Positions 1 through 8,759 are shown, counted from the stretch's first letter. The stretch: DNA of 64,000 nt from DATAXV01 sp036272915 (GCA_036272915.1 DATAXV010000112.1:54824-118823), one strand, 5' to 3'. Notes: a model not told the origin generated them from the sequence alone. Program-made: numbers and translations.

Positions 1-1
1 C

Positions 2-484
2 AAGTCGGTCCGCCAGCTGGTCCGCATCCTCGCCGAGACCGTCGGCGCCGGCGGCAACCTGCTGCTCGACGTCGGGCCCCACGAGGACGGCACCATCACC
101 GAGGAGCAGCGGGAGCGCCTCGAGGGTCTCGGCCTGTGGGTCGACCGCCATGCCGAGGCGATCTACGACACGCGACGAGGCCTGCCCTGCGGCCACTTCC
201 ACGGCGCCTCCACGCTGACCCCCGACCGCCGGACGCTCTACCTCTTCCTGTTCGACCGCCCCAACGAGCACGTCGTGCTGAGGGGCCTCCAGACCCCGAT
301 CCATCACGTGCGCGTCGTCGGCAGCGCCAGCAAGCTGCGCCACCGCCTCTACGGCGGCCTCGGCGAGGTACCCGGCCTGGTCTACATCGACATCGCCGAC
401 GGGCACCTCGACCCGCTGACGACCGTCCTCGCCGTCGAGTTCGAGCAACCGCTCGAGCTCTACCGTGGGAAGGGCCGGGACTGA
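2..484 (+). CDS. alpha-L-fucosidase (GH29), C-terminal part only
   Basis: The open frame enters from the left edge of the window and ends with TGA at 482-484, so the catalytic start of the gene is missing. The visible 160 residues begin in the distal part of a GH29 barrel: the stretch GAGGNLLLDVGP matches the GNLLLNVGP motif that follows the acid/base region in alpha-L-fucosidases, followed by a helix with the typical WVDRHAEAIYDTR continuation. The rest is a beta-rich C-terminal domain. GH29 enzymes release terminal fucose from glycans. It is on the same strand as the peptidase gene that starts 65 bases later, but no functional link is apparent. The family call is good; the exact substrate is not knowable from this fragment. 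Confidence 0.8.
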   Translation, partial: KSVRQLVRILAETVGAGGNLLLDVGPHEDGTITEEQRERLEGLGLWVDRHAEAIYDTRRGLPCGHFHGASTLTPDRRTLYLFLFDRPNEHVVLRGLQTPIHHVRVVGSASKLRHRLYGGLGEVPGLVYIDIADGHLDPLTTVLAVEFEQPLELYRGKGRD

Positions 485-549
485 CCTCGGCCGGCCTTCA
501 CCGGGGCGCTGGGATCGGGCGGTGCGCCTGTGCTATCACTGGGCGCGCG

Positions 550-1068
550 ATGACTGAGCCGTGGGAGCCGCCGATCCGAGTGATCCCGTCGGCGCGCCGT
601 ACGCGGACGATATCGGCGCGGATGGTCGCGGGCACGCTCGAGCTCCGCGTACCCGCCTCGATGTCGGAGGCGGAGCGGGGCCGGTGGGTCGAGCGGATGC
701 GCGAGCGCCTCCGCCGCCAGGTGCGGAGGACCAGGAACGACGTCGACCTGGAGGACCGCGCGCAGCGTCTCAACCAGCGCCACTTCCACGGCGCGCTGCG
801 CTGGAACGGCGTGGCCTGGGCCGAGCAGGAGAGCCGCTGGGGGTCCTGCTCACCGGCGGCGGGCGGGATCCGCATCTCCTCCCGTGCCGCCGAGCTGCCC
901 CCGTGGGTGCTCGACTACATCCTCGTCCACGAGCTCGCCCACCTCCGCGAGCCGGGGCACGGGCCCGAGTTCTGGGCCCTGTGCAACCGCTACTCGCTGA
1001 CCGAGCGTGCCCGCGGCTACCTGATGGCCGTCGACCATCTCCGGGGACAGCAGGAGCTCACGGAGTGA
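550..1068 (+). CDS. YgjP/SprT-like zinc metallopeptidase (DUF45 family)
   Basis: This is a 172-residue protein with the zinc-peptidase signature HELAH near residue 123, followed by a third ligand His and the FW pair (HGPEFW). That is the YgjP arrangement of HExxH plus a downstream His. The N-terminal half carries the basic helical region, and RWGSCS lies before the metal site, both usual in DUF45 proteins. The physiological substrate of this family is unknown. The open frame extends further upstream, but ATG 550 was chosen because the upstream part is a shadow of the fucosidase frame. The end overlaps by 11 bases the convergent alcohol dehydrogenase. Confidence 0.85.
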   Translation: MTEPWEPPIRVIPSARRTRTISARMVAGTLELRVPASMSEAERGRWVERMRERLRRQVRRTRNDVDLEDRAQRLNQRHFHGALRWNGVAWAEQESRWGSCSPAAGGIRISSRAAELPPWVLDYILVHELAHLREPGHGPEFWALCNRYSLTERARGYLMAVDHLRGQQELTE

Positions 1069-2095
1069 GGACGATCTTCACCGCCTGACGGGCGTCGAAC
1101 AGCCGGTAGGCCTCCTCCGCCTCGGCCAGCTTCATGCGGTGGCTGATGATCCGCGAGGGATCGATCCTCCCCGCCGCCAGCAGGTCGAGCAGCGGCCGCA
1201 TGCGGGGCTGCACGTTGCACCAGCCCGACCGGAAGGTGAGATCGCGCAGCCAGGCGTGCATGTAGGGGAAGTCGCCGCCCACCTGCGAGGGCACGCCGAC
1301 GCAGGACACGGTCCCGCCGCCGCGGACGCATTCGATGGCCGTCTCGATCGCCGACGGCACGCCCACGCACTCGATGCTGGCATCGACCCCGAGGTCTCCG
1401 GTCTGGGCGCGCAGCGCCTCCACCGGGTGGGTGCGCGAGGCGTCGACCGGGATCGCCCCCAGGCTCCTCGCCACCTCCAGGCGCTCGGCGACCATGTCCA
1501 CAGCGAAGATGCGGGCCGGCCCGAAGAGCTGGGCGGCCATGATCGCGAGCAGGCCGACCGGCCCGGCGCCGACCACGGCCACGGTGTCGCCCGGATGAAT
1601 GTCCGCGCGCTCGGCGCCGAACATGGCCGTGGCCAGCCCATCGCCGACGAAGATCGCGTTCTCGTCCGAGACCTCGTCCGGGATCACCTCGAGGGTGTGG
1701 TCGGCGAAGGGCACCACGCAGTATTCGGACTGGCCGCCGCCCAGATCGCCGAGGAACTCGCCGTGCCCGAACGTCCCCTTGTGCTCGCACTGCGAGTACC
1801 AGCCCCGCCGGCACAGGCGGCAGGCGCCGCAGGCGCTGAAGAAGGAGGCGACCACGCGCTGGCCTGGCTCGAACCGGGTGACGGCGCCTCCCACCTCCTC
1901 GACCACGCCCACGAACTCGTGCCCGATCTGCGCGCCCTGCTGCACCGGGGTGGCACCGTGCAGCAGGTGCAGGTCGGAGCCGCAGATGGCGCTGAGCGTG
2001 ATCCTGACCAGGACCTGGTGGGACTCGTTCAGCGACGGGCGGTCGACCTCCTCGACCGCGAACCGGCCGACATCCTGGAACGTCACTGCCTTCAT
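1058..2095 (-). CDS. zinc-dependent alcohol dehydrogenase (MDR family)
   Basis: This 345-residue medium-chain dehydrogenase has catalytic zinc ligands Cys38 and His59-Glu60 (GHE motif), and structural zinc cysteines at 89, 92, 95 and 103. The NAD(P)-binding glycine motif VVGAGPVG sits at about 174-181. It should oxidise an alcohol or reduce an aldehyde with a nicotinamide cofactor in the cytoplasm; the substrate is not evident. The conserved MKAV start at 2095 was chosen over the much longer upstream frame because that frame is antisense or out of phase with the neighbouring kinase. The kinase gene ends 10 bases upstream on the same strand, so the two probably form an operon. Confidence 0.88.
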   Translation of the reverse strand: MKAVTFQDVGRFAVEEVDRPSLNESHQVLVRITLSAICGSDLHLLHGATPVQQGAQIGHEFVGVVEEVGGAVTRFEPGQRVVASFFSACGACRLCRRGWYSQCEHKGTFGHGEFLGDLGGGQSEYCVVPFADHTLEVIPDEVSDENAIFVGDGLATAMFGAERADIHPGDTVAVVGAGPVGLLAIMAAQLFGPARIFAVDMVAERLEVARSLGAIPVDASRTHPVEALRAQTGDLGVDASIECVGVPSAIETAIECVRGGGTVSCVGVPSQVGGDFPYMHAWLRDLTFRSGWCNVQPRMRPLLDLLAAGRIDPSRIISHRMKLAEAEEAYRLFDARQAVKIVLTP

Positions 2096-2105
2096 CGGGA
2101 CCAGT

Positions 2106-2705
2106 CTAGAGGCGCCGGGGCGGCTTCTCCTCCGCCTCGCCCGAAGCAAGGAGCCGGACTCCGACCCAGGCCTCGACGGCCTCGATCGATGGCTCGTAGC
2201 CGCTGGTGGTGTCGACGCGCAGCACGGGAACGCCGAGGTCGGGCGGCTCGGCCGCGGCGAGGTCGGGAGACGTCCAGTCGCGGTAGTCGTCCGGGCCCAG
2301 CTCGGCGTAGCCGGCGTCGAAGTGCACCCAGTGTCGCGAGGGTCCCCGGAGCCGGACGCGGTTGAACAGCGTTCGCCGGTCGGTGTCGCACTGGAGCAGC
2401 GCGGCGCGGGCCGAGGCGACCAGAGGGCGGATGCCGTCGACGACGTCGCCGTGGAACGGCGCCTCCAGGATCGCCCCCAGGCCGAGGTCGAGATGGCGGC
2501 GGGCGAGCGCGAGGATGACGGCGAAGCTGGCCTCGCCGAGGCGGACCGAGTCCTCCCGCGCCGGGGCGCCGAGGACATCGGCCATCCCCTCCTTGATCGT
2601 GTCCTTGTCGAGCACGGGCATGCGCAGTCGCCTGGCGAGCAGCGCCGCCTGCGTCGACTTCCCGGCCCCGGCCGCACCGTTGACGAGGAGCAGGGACGCC
2701 GTCAT
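2106..2705 (-). CDS. AAA-type ATP-binding kinase-like protein
   Basis: This 199-residue P-loop protein has Walker A NGAAGAGKST at residues 9-18, then a helix and LDKDTIKEGM, the arrangement found in small-molecule kinases of the gluconate/chloramphenicol/zeta-toxin type. A later R-rich LID-like segment (residues about 110-130) fits a nucleoside/sugar kinase fold. No family-specific substrate motif was recognised. It starts at ATG 2705 and lies just upstream of the alcohol dehydrogenase on the same strand, which suggests co-transcription. The divergent SDR gene starts 147 bases away, so the promoters of both units should lie in 2706-2852. Confidence 0.65.
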   Translation of the reverse strand: MTASLLLVNGAAGAGKSTQAALLARRLRMPVLDKDTIKEGMADVLGAPAREDSVRLGEASFAVILALARRHLDLGLGAILEAPFHGDVVDGIRPLVASARAALLQCDTDRRTLFNRVRLRGPSRHWVHFDAGYAELGPDDYRDWTSPDLAAAEPPDLGVPVLRVDTTSGYEPSIEAVEAWVGVRLLASGEAEEKPPRRL

Positions 2706-2852
2706 CGGACCCGCTCCCCCCTCGCACCGCGCACCCGACGTCCCCTCACCTGACTCTCTCCGAACATCCGAGGGAGGATAGCCGGAGGGCCGCCGTCGCA
2801 TCGTACAAACGGTCCACAGATCGAGCAGTTCACCGCATAAGCTGGGGGCGAA

Positions 2853-3650
2853 GTGTTGAGGCTGAAAGGCGCCGTGGTCCTGGTCACCGGCGCATCCAGC
2901 GGGATCGGCGAGGCCACCGCCCTCGCCTTCGCCCGCCGCAAGGCCCGAATCGCCCTCTGCGCCCGCCGCGTCGACCGCCTCAACGCCGTCGCCGAGCGCT
3001 GCCGCCAGGCCGGGGCCAGGGAGGTGGTGGTTCGCAAGGCCGACATCAGCCGGCCGGTCGAGGCTCGCTCCTTCGTCTACGCGGCGCTGCAGGCCTACGA
3101 CCAGATCGACATCGTCGTCAACAACGCCGGCATCGGCTGGCGGGGCCGGCTGGTGGAGATGCCCGAGGAGGACGCGACCTCGCTCATGCACACCAACGTG
3201 CTGGGCAGCCTCTGGGTGATCCAGGCCGCCCTCCCCTCGATGATGTCGAGAGGCTCGGGCATCATCATCAACGTCGCCTCGGTGGTCGGCTTCCGCGCCA
3301 TCCCCTACTCCGCGGCCTACTCGGCCTCCAAGTACGCGCTGGTCGGGATGTCGCACGCGCTGCGCGGCGAGCTCAGCGGCACCGGCGTCAAGGTGTCCGT
3401 CGTGTACCCGGGGACCACCGCCACCGAGTTCTTCGGCGAGGAGGGAGCCGAGGGTCCCATCGTCCACTCGGCGCAGCACGTCGCCAACGCGATCATCCGG
3501 ACCGCGCGATGGCCACGCCGGGACACGATCATCCTTCCCTACCGCCTGGCCAAGCTCGCCGAGCCGATCTTCGGCGGCCTCCTCGACCACGTCCTCGGCG
3601 AATTCCGGCGACGCCAGTACCCCGAGCTGCACCAGCCGCCGCTCGACTGA
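2853..3650 (+). CDS. short-chain dehydrogenase/reductase (classical SDR)
   Basis: This 265-residue Rossmann oxidoreductase has the cofactor motif TGASSGIG at 12-19 and NNAG at 90-93. The catalytic triad is Ser143, Tyr156 and Lys160 (YSASK). An Arg shortly after the second strand (CARR) favours NADPH over NADH. The C-terminal part (residues 200-265) looks like the DltE/YqjQ type of SDR, which often has a membrane-associated tail. The substrate is unknown. The start is GTG 2853 or the adjacent TTG 2856; neither has a strong ribosome site. The gene is divergent from the kinase/alcohol dehydrogenase pair. Confidence 0.85.
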   Translation: MLRLKGAVVLVTGASSGIGEATALAFARRKARIALCARRVDRLNAVAERCRQAGAREVVVRKADISRPVEARSFVYAALQAYDQIDIVVNNAGIGWRGRLVEMPEEDATSLMHTNVLGSLWVIQAALPSMMSRGSGIIINVASVVGFRAIPYSAAYSASKYALVGMSHALRGELSGTGVKVSVVYPGTTATEFFGEEGAEGPIVHSAQHVANAIIRTARWPRRDTIILPYRLAKLAEPIFGGLLDHVLGEFRRRQYPELHQPPLD

Positions 3651-3935
3651 ATCCGCACGCCGACCGGCGCTTCCAGGACAACGGGATGTTCCGCTCAGGA
3701 CCAAGCGGGACTATCATCTCCGCAGGCTCCCGCCGCAGCGTGCTTCCCCTCAGTCACCGGCGTGTACCGGAAGGTGGATGCCGTTCACCAGGCGGTCAAA
3801 ATCGACCCCTCGATCCGGCGTGGATCGCGGGGCTCAGACGGATCCGGTCGGAGCCGTACGGCCTCCGACGGGGCGGCGTGGGGCGAACCGGTGGCGTGGG
3901 GTGTTAACGGCGAAGCGATTCGTGGAGGCGATGCA

Positions 3936-4208
3936 ATGGTCTTTGACAAGCAGTCAGTGATCGATCACATCAGCCAGGTGGCCGGCTCCGATCAGGCCCA
4001 ACAGGCCCTGCAGTCTCTCCCCGACCAGGTCGATACCGAGCTGCACGGCGACATCCTCCAGAAGCTGGGTGTCGATCCGCAGCAGATGGTGAGCCAGCTC
4101 GGCGGTGAGCTCGGCGGCAAGTTTGGCGACTCGCAGCTGGGCTCGCAGCTCGGGAACGACGTCGGCAACATGTTCGGCGGCGGCGGGAACAAGAACCAGC
4201 AGAACTGA
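3936..4208 (+). CDS. small Gln/Gly-rich hypothetical protein
   Basis: I do not recognise this 90-residue protein. The N-terminal half is predicted helical and rich in Gln, Asp and Ser (SDQAQQALQSLPDQ). The C-terminal half is a low-complexity Gly/Leu/Gln/Asn segment with the recurring pattern GSQLG/GGELGG, ending GGGGNKNQQN. There are no cysteines, no signal peptide and no membrane segment. ATG 3936 has a GGAGG ribosome site at 3924-3928. The preceding 285 bases contain no other convincing gene and probably hold its promoter. A DUF4332 protein follows 67 bases downstream on the same strand. Confidence 0.6.
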   Translation: MVFDKQSVIDHISQVAGSDQAQQALQSLPDQVDTELHGDILQKLGVDPQQMVSQLGGELGGKFGDSQLGSQLGNDVGNMFGGGGNKNQQN

Positions 4209-4275
4209 GGCATCGGGCCCACCGCACCTGCGGTGGTCTGGCGACATCCACCCAGCACCGGCCGGAGGTAAGGAA

Positions 4276-4497
4276 ATGGCAGATCACGTCGAGAACGATC
4301 TCGCGAAGCTCAAGGGCATCAAGTCGCACTATGCGGAGATGCTGAAGAGCATCGGCGTCGACTCGATCAGGGAGCTCCGGCATCGCAACCCGGGACACCT
4401 GAAGCAGATGATCGAGGAGCGCCATGGCGCGGTCGTCGGTCTCTCCGAGAAGGAATGCGAGACGTGGATCGAGGAGGCCAAGGCCTTCCCCGAATGA
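4276..4497 (+). CDS. DUF4332-type helix-hairpin-helix small protein
   Basis: The product has 73 residues. The segment LKGIKSHYAEMLKSIGVDS followed by IRELRHRNP resembles the first helix-hairpin-helix unit of DUF4332 proteins, where a Gly-Ile hairpin leads to a 'SI..L' helix. Such modules usually bind nucleic acid without sequence specificity, but no function is established for a single isolated unit. ATG 4276 is preceded by GGAGG and AAGGA. It lies in the same direction as the Gln/Gly-rich protein and could be co-transcribed with it. Confidence 0.65.
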   Translation: MADHVENDLAKLKGIKSHYAEMLKSIGVDSIRELRHRNPGHLKQMIEERHGAVVGLSEKECETWIEEAKAFPE

Positions 4498-4591
4498 AGC
4501 GCGGGAAGCTCCGGGCGGAGTGACATGACGCCCGGCACCCGCGCCGCTGGACCATGGGTGAGGGCCGCCCCGCCGGCGGTCCGATCCCGGT

Positions 4592-4912
4592 TCAGGCGGT
4601 TGCCTTCTCCGTCCTGTCGCTGTTCACGTACCGGCAGATGCCGGGCTGGAACTCGCGCAGCCGGAGATCCTCCATCTTGCCGGCGAGGAAGCCGGTCTTG
4701 ATGGCCAGCCCCCGCGCTCCCCTGGCCTTCTCGTAGGGGAACCGGTAGAGATAGCGGGAATCGACCAGCAGGCAGACCTCCAGCTTCTCACCCTCGGGCT
4801 CGAGGACGTACTTGTAGCAGGGGACCGTCCGGCGGGTGATGTCGCGCTTGGAGTACCCGTTGATGCGGCCCAGCAGCAGGTCGATAGGCGATCTCATCTC
4901 CATCGCAATCAT
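4592..4912 (-). CDS. hypothetical protein, 106 residues
   Basis: I do not recognise a family. The protein is soluble, with alternating charged strands and helices, no membrane segment and two isolated cysteines. The start is ATG 4912, with an alternative ATG 9 bases downstream. Codon use with GC-rich third positions and the tight fit between the convergent DUF4332 gene and the radical SAM gene 16 bases downstream of the latter's stop support a real gene. It may be co-transcribed with the upstream radical SAM gene. Confidence 0.55.
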   Translation of the reverse strand: MIAMEMRSPIDLLLGRINGYSKRDITRRTVPCYKYVLEPEGEKLEVCLLVDSRYLYRFPYEKARGARGLAIKTGFLAGKMEDLRLREFQPGICRYVNSDRTEKATA

Positions 4913-4928
4913 AGATCCTGGCCCGACC

Positions 4929-5855
4929 TCAGCCGGGCAGCAGGCTCAGCTGCTGCGGGGCCGGCGCCGGGCGGATGACCGGCCGCGGCGCGGCATCCGG
5001 CGCGGTCGCCGCCCACATCGCCGCCACCCGATCCTGCAGCGGCGCCGTCATCGACGAGGGCAGGTAGGCGCGCCCGGCGTAGTCCCGGCGGTACCGGGAC
5101 ACCAGCTCCGGCCAGTAGCGCTCGACGGAGGCCAGGAAATGCTCCCGGGTGCCCTCGCGAAGGTAGAGGAGGTTGCTCCAGACGTACCGGGCGCCGGACT
5201 CGCGGGCCGCCCGCACGACCTCCTCGAGCTGCTCGGGGCGGTCGCTCAGCCCGGGCAGGATCGGGGCCATGCTGATGCCGCAGCGGATGCCGGCGGCGGC
5301 CAGCCGCTCAAGCGCCCGCAGTCGCTGGCGTGGCGGCGCCGTCCCCGGCTCGCTGCGCCGCCAGACGTCGTGATCGAGGGTGGGGATGCTGAAGGTCACG
5401 CTGACCTCCGCCCTCCGGGCCAGGTCGGTGAGGACGTCGATGTCTCGCACCACCATCGGTCCCCGGGTGATCAGGCTGGCCGGCGAGGCGGCGGCGGCGA
5501 AGGCGCCGAGGCAGCCGCGGGTCAACCGGAAGCGGCCCTCGGCCGGCTGGTAGGGGTCGGTGGCGGCGCCGACGGCGACCTGCTCGCGGCCCCAGCTCGG
5601 GCGGGCCAGCTCGGCGCGGAGCACCTGGGCGATGTTGACCTTGACCCGGATCGAGCGTCCGTAGGCGTCGCCGGAGGGCCGTTGGGCGCGGCGCTCGAAG
5701 GCGCGGACGTAGCAGAAGGTGCAGCGATGCTCGCACCCGGTGTACGGGTTCAGCGACCAGCGGAAGGGCATCCCCTTGACCGCGTTCAGCGCCGACTTGC
5801 AGGGCTGCTCGTCATACGCGACCGGCGGGCGTCGTGGCTCGGGATCCACCAACAC
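4929..5855 (-). CDS. radical SAM protein, Rv2578c/SplB-like
   Basis: This 308-residue radical SAM protein has the cluster motif CEHRCTFC (Cys-x3-Cys-x2-Cys), preceded by LNPYTGC. That combination is typical of the Rv2578c family, relatives of spore photoproduct lyase found widely in actinobacteria. Downstream TDPYQPAE and the strand LITRGPMVVRD match the rest of the family. It should bind a 4Fe-4S cluster and cleave S-adenosylmethionine; the target is unknown, and DNA repair has only been suggested by homology. It starts at GTG 5855. The endonuclease III gene lies 27 bases upstream in the same direction, consistent with a repair-themed operon. Confidence 0.85.
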   Translation of the reverse strand: MLVDPEPRRPPVAYDEQPCKSALNAVKGMPFRWSLNPYTGCEHRCTFCYVRAFERRAQRPSGDAYGRSIRVKVNIAQVLRAELARPSWGREQVAVGAATDPYQPAEGRFRLTRGCLGAFAAAASPASLITRGPMVVRDIDVLTDLARRAEVSVTFSIPTLDHDVWRRSEPGTAPPRQRLRALERLAAAGIRCGISMAPILPGLSDRPEQLEEVVRAARESGARYVWSNLLYLREGTREHFLASVERYWPELVSRYRRDYAGRAYLPSSMTAPLQDRVAAMWAATAPDAAPRPVIRPAPAPQQLSLLPG

Positions 5856-5882
5856 CCATCATAGAACAGACGTTCGGAACCG

Positions 5883-6575
5883 TCAGCCGGGTTTGACCGA
5901 GGAGGAGGGGCAGTAGTCGTTGAGGGCGCAGGCCTCGCAGCGCGGCCGCTTGGCGTCGCAAACCCTCCTGCCGTGAAGGATCAGCCGGAGGGACAGCCCG
6001 GTCCACTCGACCGGGGGCACCATCCGGCACACGATCTGCTCGATCTTGACCGGGTCGGGCGTGTTGACCAGGCGAAGGCGGTTGCTGAGCCGGGTCACGT
6101 GGGTGTCGACCGCGAAGCCGGGGATGTCGAAGGCGACGCCGAGGATGACGTTGGCGGTCTTCCGGCCGACCCCGGGGAGGGTGACCAGGTCGTCCATGTT
6201 GCGCGGCACCTCGCCGCCGAAGCGCTCGACGAGGCCCCGGGCGCAGAGGATGATCGACTCCGTCTTGGCGCGGAAGAAGCCGGTCGGCTTGATCAGAATC
6301 TCGACCTCGCCGGGCACGGCGTCCGCCAGGTCGGCCGGCGTCGGGTAGCGCCGGAAGAGCTCGGGCGTGACCAGGTTGACCGACCTGTCGGTGGTCTGGG
6401 CGGAGAGGATCGTCGCGATCGCGAGCTCGAACGCGTTGCGATGGATCAGCTCGCAGGCGGCAGGGTACATCTCGGCCAGCCGGCGCACGGTCTCCAGAGC
6501 CCGCTCCCGAGCCCCGACCGGCGCGCGCAGCGGCGGCTTCCGGCGCCGCTTGGTGGTGGCGCGGTCAACCGGCAA
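5883..6575 (-). CDS. nth: endonuclease III (DNA glycosylase/AP lyase)
   Basis: This is a 230-residue HhH-GPD glycosylase that removes oxidised pyrimidines and nicks abasic sites. The hairpin LPGVGRKTANVIL carries the catalytic Lys139, and VDTHV carries Asp157. The C-terminal 4Fe-4S loop has Cys206, 213, 216 and 222 with the canonical x6-x2-x5 spacing. The first 20 residues are a basic extension (TTKRRRK) before the core, common in actinobacterial Nth. The start overlaps the end of the YqeY gene by 11 bases, so translation is probably coupled. Confidence 0.95.
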   Translation of the reverse strand: MPVDRATTKRRRKPPLRAPVGARERALETVRRLAEMYPAACELIHRNAFELAIATILSAQTTDRSVNLVTPELFRRYPTPADLADAVPGEVEILIKPTGFFRAKTESIILCARGLVERFGGEVPRNMDDLVTLPGVGRKTANVILGVAFDIPGFAVDTHVTRLSNRLRLVNTPDPVKIEQIVCRMVPPVEWTGLSLRLILHGRRVCDAKRPRCEACALNDYCPSSSVKPG

Positions 6576-7017
6576 GGAGACGCCTGGCGATGGCCGCGAT
6601 CCGCCCCTGCTCGGCCTTGCCGGCGAGTCGCTCGCGCGCCGCCTTCATCACCGAGCCCATGTCGCGCGGCGAGGTGGCGCCGAGCTGGGTGACGACGGCC
6701 CGGACCTCGCGCTCCAGCTCGGCCTCGTCCATCTCGGCGGGGAGGTACGCGGAGAGCAGCTCGCCCTCCTTTCTCTCGCTCCGCGCCGACTCCTCCCGCC
6801 CGGCGGCGGCGAACGCCTCGGCGGCCTCCTGGCGGCGCTTGAGCTCGCGACGGACGACCCGCATCGCCGCCTCCTCGTCGAGCACGCCGGCGCCGGGCTC
6901 CTTGGCGGCGGTGACCAGCTCGCTCTTGAGCAGGCCCAGCGTGCGCACGGCGAGATCGTCGCGGCGCCGCCGGGCGGCGATGAGGTCGGCGTCGATGCGT
7001 TCGGTGAAGGCGGACAT
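6565..7017 (-). CDS. GatB/YqeY domain protein
   Basis: This 150-residue all-helical protein has the YqeY signature regions: RTLGLLKSEL near residue 28, the basic RRELKRRQEAAEAF helix, the YLPAEMDEAEL turn and the end motif GKAEQGRI. The domain resembles the tail domain of amidotransferase subunit GatB and is thought to bind tRNA, but stand-alone YqeY has no settled role. It starts at ATG 7017, is followed by nth with an 11-base overlap, and is preceded by cofD 26 bases upstream on the same strand. Confidence 0.88.
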   Translation of the reverse strand: MSAFTERIDADLIAARRRRDDLAVRTLGLLKSELVTAAKEPGAGVLDEEAAMRVVRRELKRRQEAAEAFAAAGREESARSERKEGELLSAYLPAEMDEAELEREVRAVVTQLGATSPRDMGSVMKAARERLAGKAEQGRIAAIARRLLAG

Positions 7018-7043
7018 GGCTGCTATCTCTTCCTCGGTCAGTG

Positions 7044-7973
7044 TCAGTGGGCCTCGGCGTCCATGATGCCAGCCATGATCCGGCCGGCCAGGGCGCGGGT
7101 GGTCTCTCGGTCGCGCATCACGGTGTCGGCGACGAGGACGCGGCAGCCGACCGCCTCGACCTGGGCGCGGCGGTCCTCGTCGACGGCGTCGAGCACGAAC
7201 CAGCCCGCCTGACCGCGGTACTCGGCGGCGACACGCTCGGGCGTCGCCTCGCCGCGCAGCAGCCGCAGCATCTCCGCGGTCGGGCCCTTCAGGGCGCGCC
7301 CGCCGACCAGCGGCGTGACCGCCACCGTCCGCTCCGGGCGGAGGCAGGGGCCGAGCAGGGAGAGGATGGGGCCGATGCTGATCAGCGGGTTGGAGGGCCC
7401 GATCACGACCAGGTCCGCCTCCTCCACCGCCGCCCTCGCCTCCGGGGCGGGGCGCGCCTGCTCCAGGCCGTCGAACTCGATGGCTTCGAGCTTCGGATGC
7501 AGCCGCTCGCGGACGAAGTACTCCTGGAAGGAGAGGCGACCGCGATCGGTCACGAAGAAGGTGCGGAGGCTGTCGTCGGTCGCCGGCAGCACGTGGCTGG
7601 CGATTCCCAGGCGGCGGGACAGCTCGGCGATCACGTCGGTCAGGCGCCGGCCCTGGCTGAGCCGAGCCGTCCGGAAGACGTGGAAGGCGAGGTCCCGGTC
7701 GCCGAGGTGGAACCAGGTCGATTCACCGAGACGCCCCATCTGGTCGAGGACGGCGCTGGTGTCGTCGACGACGCCATAGCCCCTGGCCTCGTCGAAGATG
7801 CCGCCCAGGCGGAAGAGGACGGCGTCGGTGTCCGGGCAGATGCGCAGTCCCCAGTGGTCGAGGTCGTCGCCGGGGTTGGTCACGATCGAGAGGTCGCCGG
7901 GGGCCAGCAGTTCCTGGAAGCCGCCCGCCAGCCGGGCGCCTCCCGTCCCTCCGGCGAGGAGGGTCACCTTCAT
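7044..7973 (-). CDS. cofD: 2-phospho-L-lactate transferase (F420 biosynthesis)
   Basis: This 309-residue CofD/FbiA enzyme joins the lactyl-phosphate moiety to Fo to give F420-0 (or its dehydro form in the actinobacterial route). Diagnostic segments are LAGGTGGARLA near the N-terminus, NPGDDLDHWGLRICPDTD, the GIVDD-like region VVDDTSAVLDQ, and IGPSNPLISIGPIL. The start was set at ATG 7973 (MKVTLL); an in-frame extension of 10 residues upstream does not fit the family. The partner genes cofC and cofE are 19 kb away, so the pathway is split in this genome. Confidence 0.95.
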   Translation of the reverse strand: MKVTLLAGGTGGARLAGGFQELLAPGDLSIVTNPGDDLDHWGLRICPDTDAVLFRLGGIFDEARGYGVVDDTSAVLDQMGRLGESTWFHLGDRDLAFHVFRTARLSQGRRLTDVIAELSRRLGIASHVLPATDDSLRTFFVTDRGRLSFQEYFVRERLHPKLEAIEFDGLEQARPAPEARAAVEEADLVVIGPSNPLISIGPILSLLGPCLRPERTVAVTPLVGGRALKGPTAEMLRLLRGEATPERVAAEYRGQAGWFVLDAVDEDRRAQVEAVGCRVLVADTVMRDRETTRALAGRIMAGIMDAEAH

Positions 7974-8065
7974 TCGCGCAATGATGCCGCTCCCGGCCCC
8001 CACTCCGCCGACCGCGAGCGTCCCGGCGACATCGTTCCGACACAGTTGCGGCCGACGATCCGCTC

Positions 8066-8759
8066 ATGTCCACGCCGCTCGGCGCCGCCGGCACGCCCCG
8101 CCCGCCGGGGATGGCGATGCCGGCACTCGTGTGGCTGGCCGGCCTGGTCGTGTTCTTCGGTGGCCAGATCGTGGTCGGACAGGCCTGGCTTCCCGGCTAC
8201 AGCTGGACGCGCTTCAACATCAGCGACCTGGGCGCCGTCGGCTGCGGTCCGGCGCGACGGCGCCGGCTACGCCTGCTCCCCGCTGCACTCCCTGATGAAC
8301 ATCTGCTTCGCCGTCACCGGCGTCCTCATCATCCTCGGCGTGCTGCTGGCGCAGCATGCCTGGGGGACGTCGTTCTGGACCCATGTCTCCAGAGGTCTGC
8401 TGCTGCTGGCCGGGGCCGCCTACGTGCTGGTCGCGCGCGAGCCGGAGGACGTGAACCTCGACCTGCACGTGCTCGGCGCCCTCGTCATCCTCTTCCTCGG
8501 CAACACCGGGCTGATCCTCGCCGGGCTGGTGCCGGGCAGGGCGCCGCTGGCGCGGATCAGGGGGTGGTCGATCGGGCTCGGCCTCCTCGGCCTGACCGCC
8601 TCCGTTCTGTTTCTCGGGCACCACTACCTCTTCCTGGGCATGGGCGGGATGGAGCGGGTCGCCGTCTATCCCCTGTCCGCCTGGACGCTGATCGCGGCCC
8701 TCGGCGTGCTCCTGCCCGCTCGAGCGGCGCAGCCCACGGCCGGGCCGGTCCCGACCTGA
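8066..8759 (+). pseudogene. DUF998 membrane protein, disrupted by one frameshift
   Basis: The first part (from ATG 8066) encodes a membrane segment and the DUF998-like stretch SWTRFNISDLGAVGCG, then changes to Arg-rich nonsense. The family continues in the +1 frame from about 8250 with DGAGYACSPLHSLMN and four to five further membrane helices, ending at TGA 8757-8759. A single-base change between 8246 and 8258 would restore one 230-residue protein of six to seven helices. Everything else about the gene looks intact, so this is either a recent inactivation or a sequencing indel. DUF998 proteins have no assigned function. Confidence 0.75.

Noticed and set aside
3936..4208. Antisense frames over the Gln/Gly-rich gene (minus strand, 90-150 codons)
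   Set aside because: The plus-strand frame has a proper GGAGG site and a sensible composition; the antisense frames do not.
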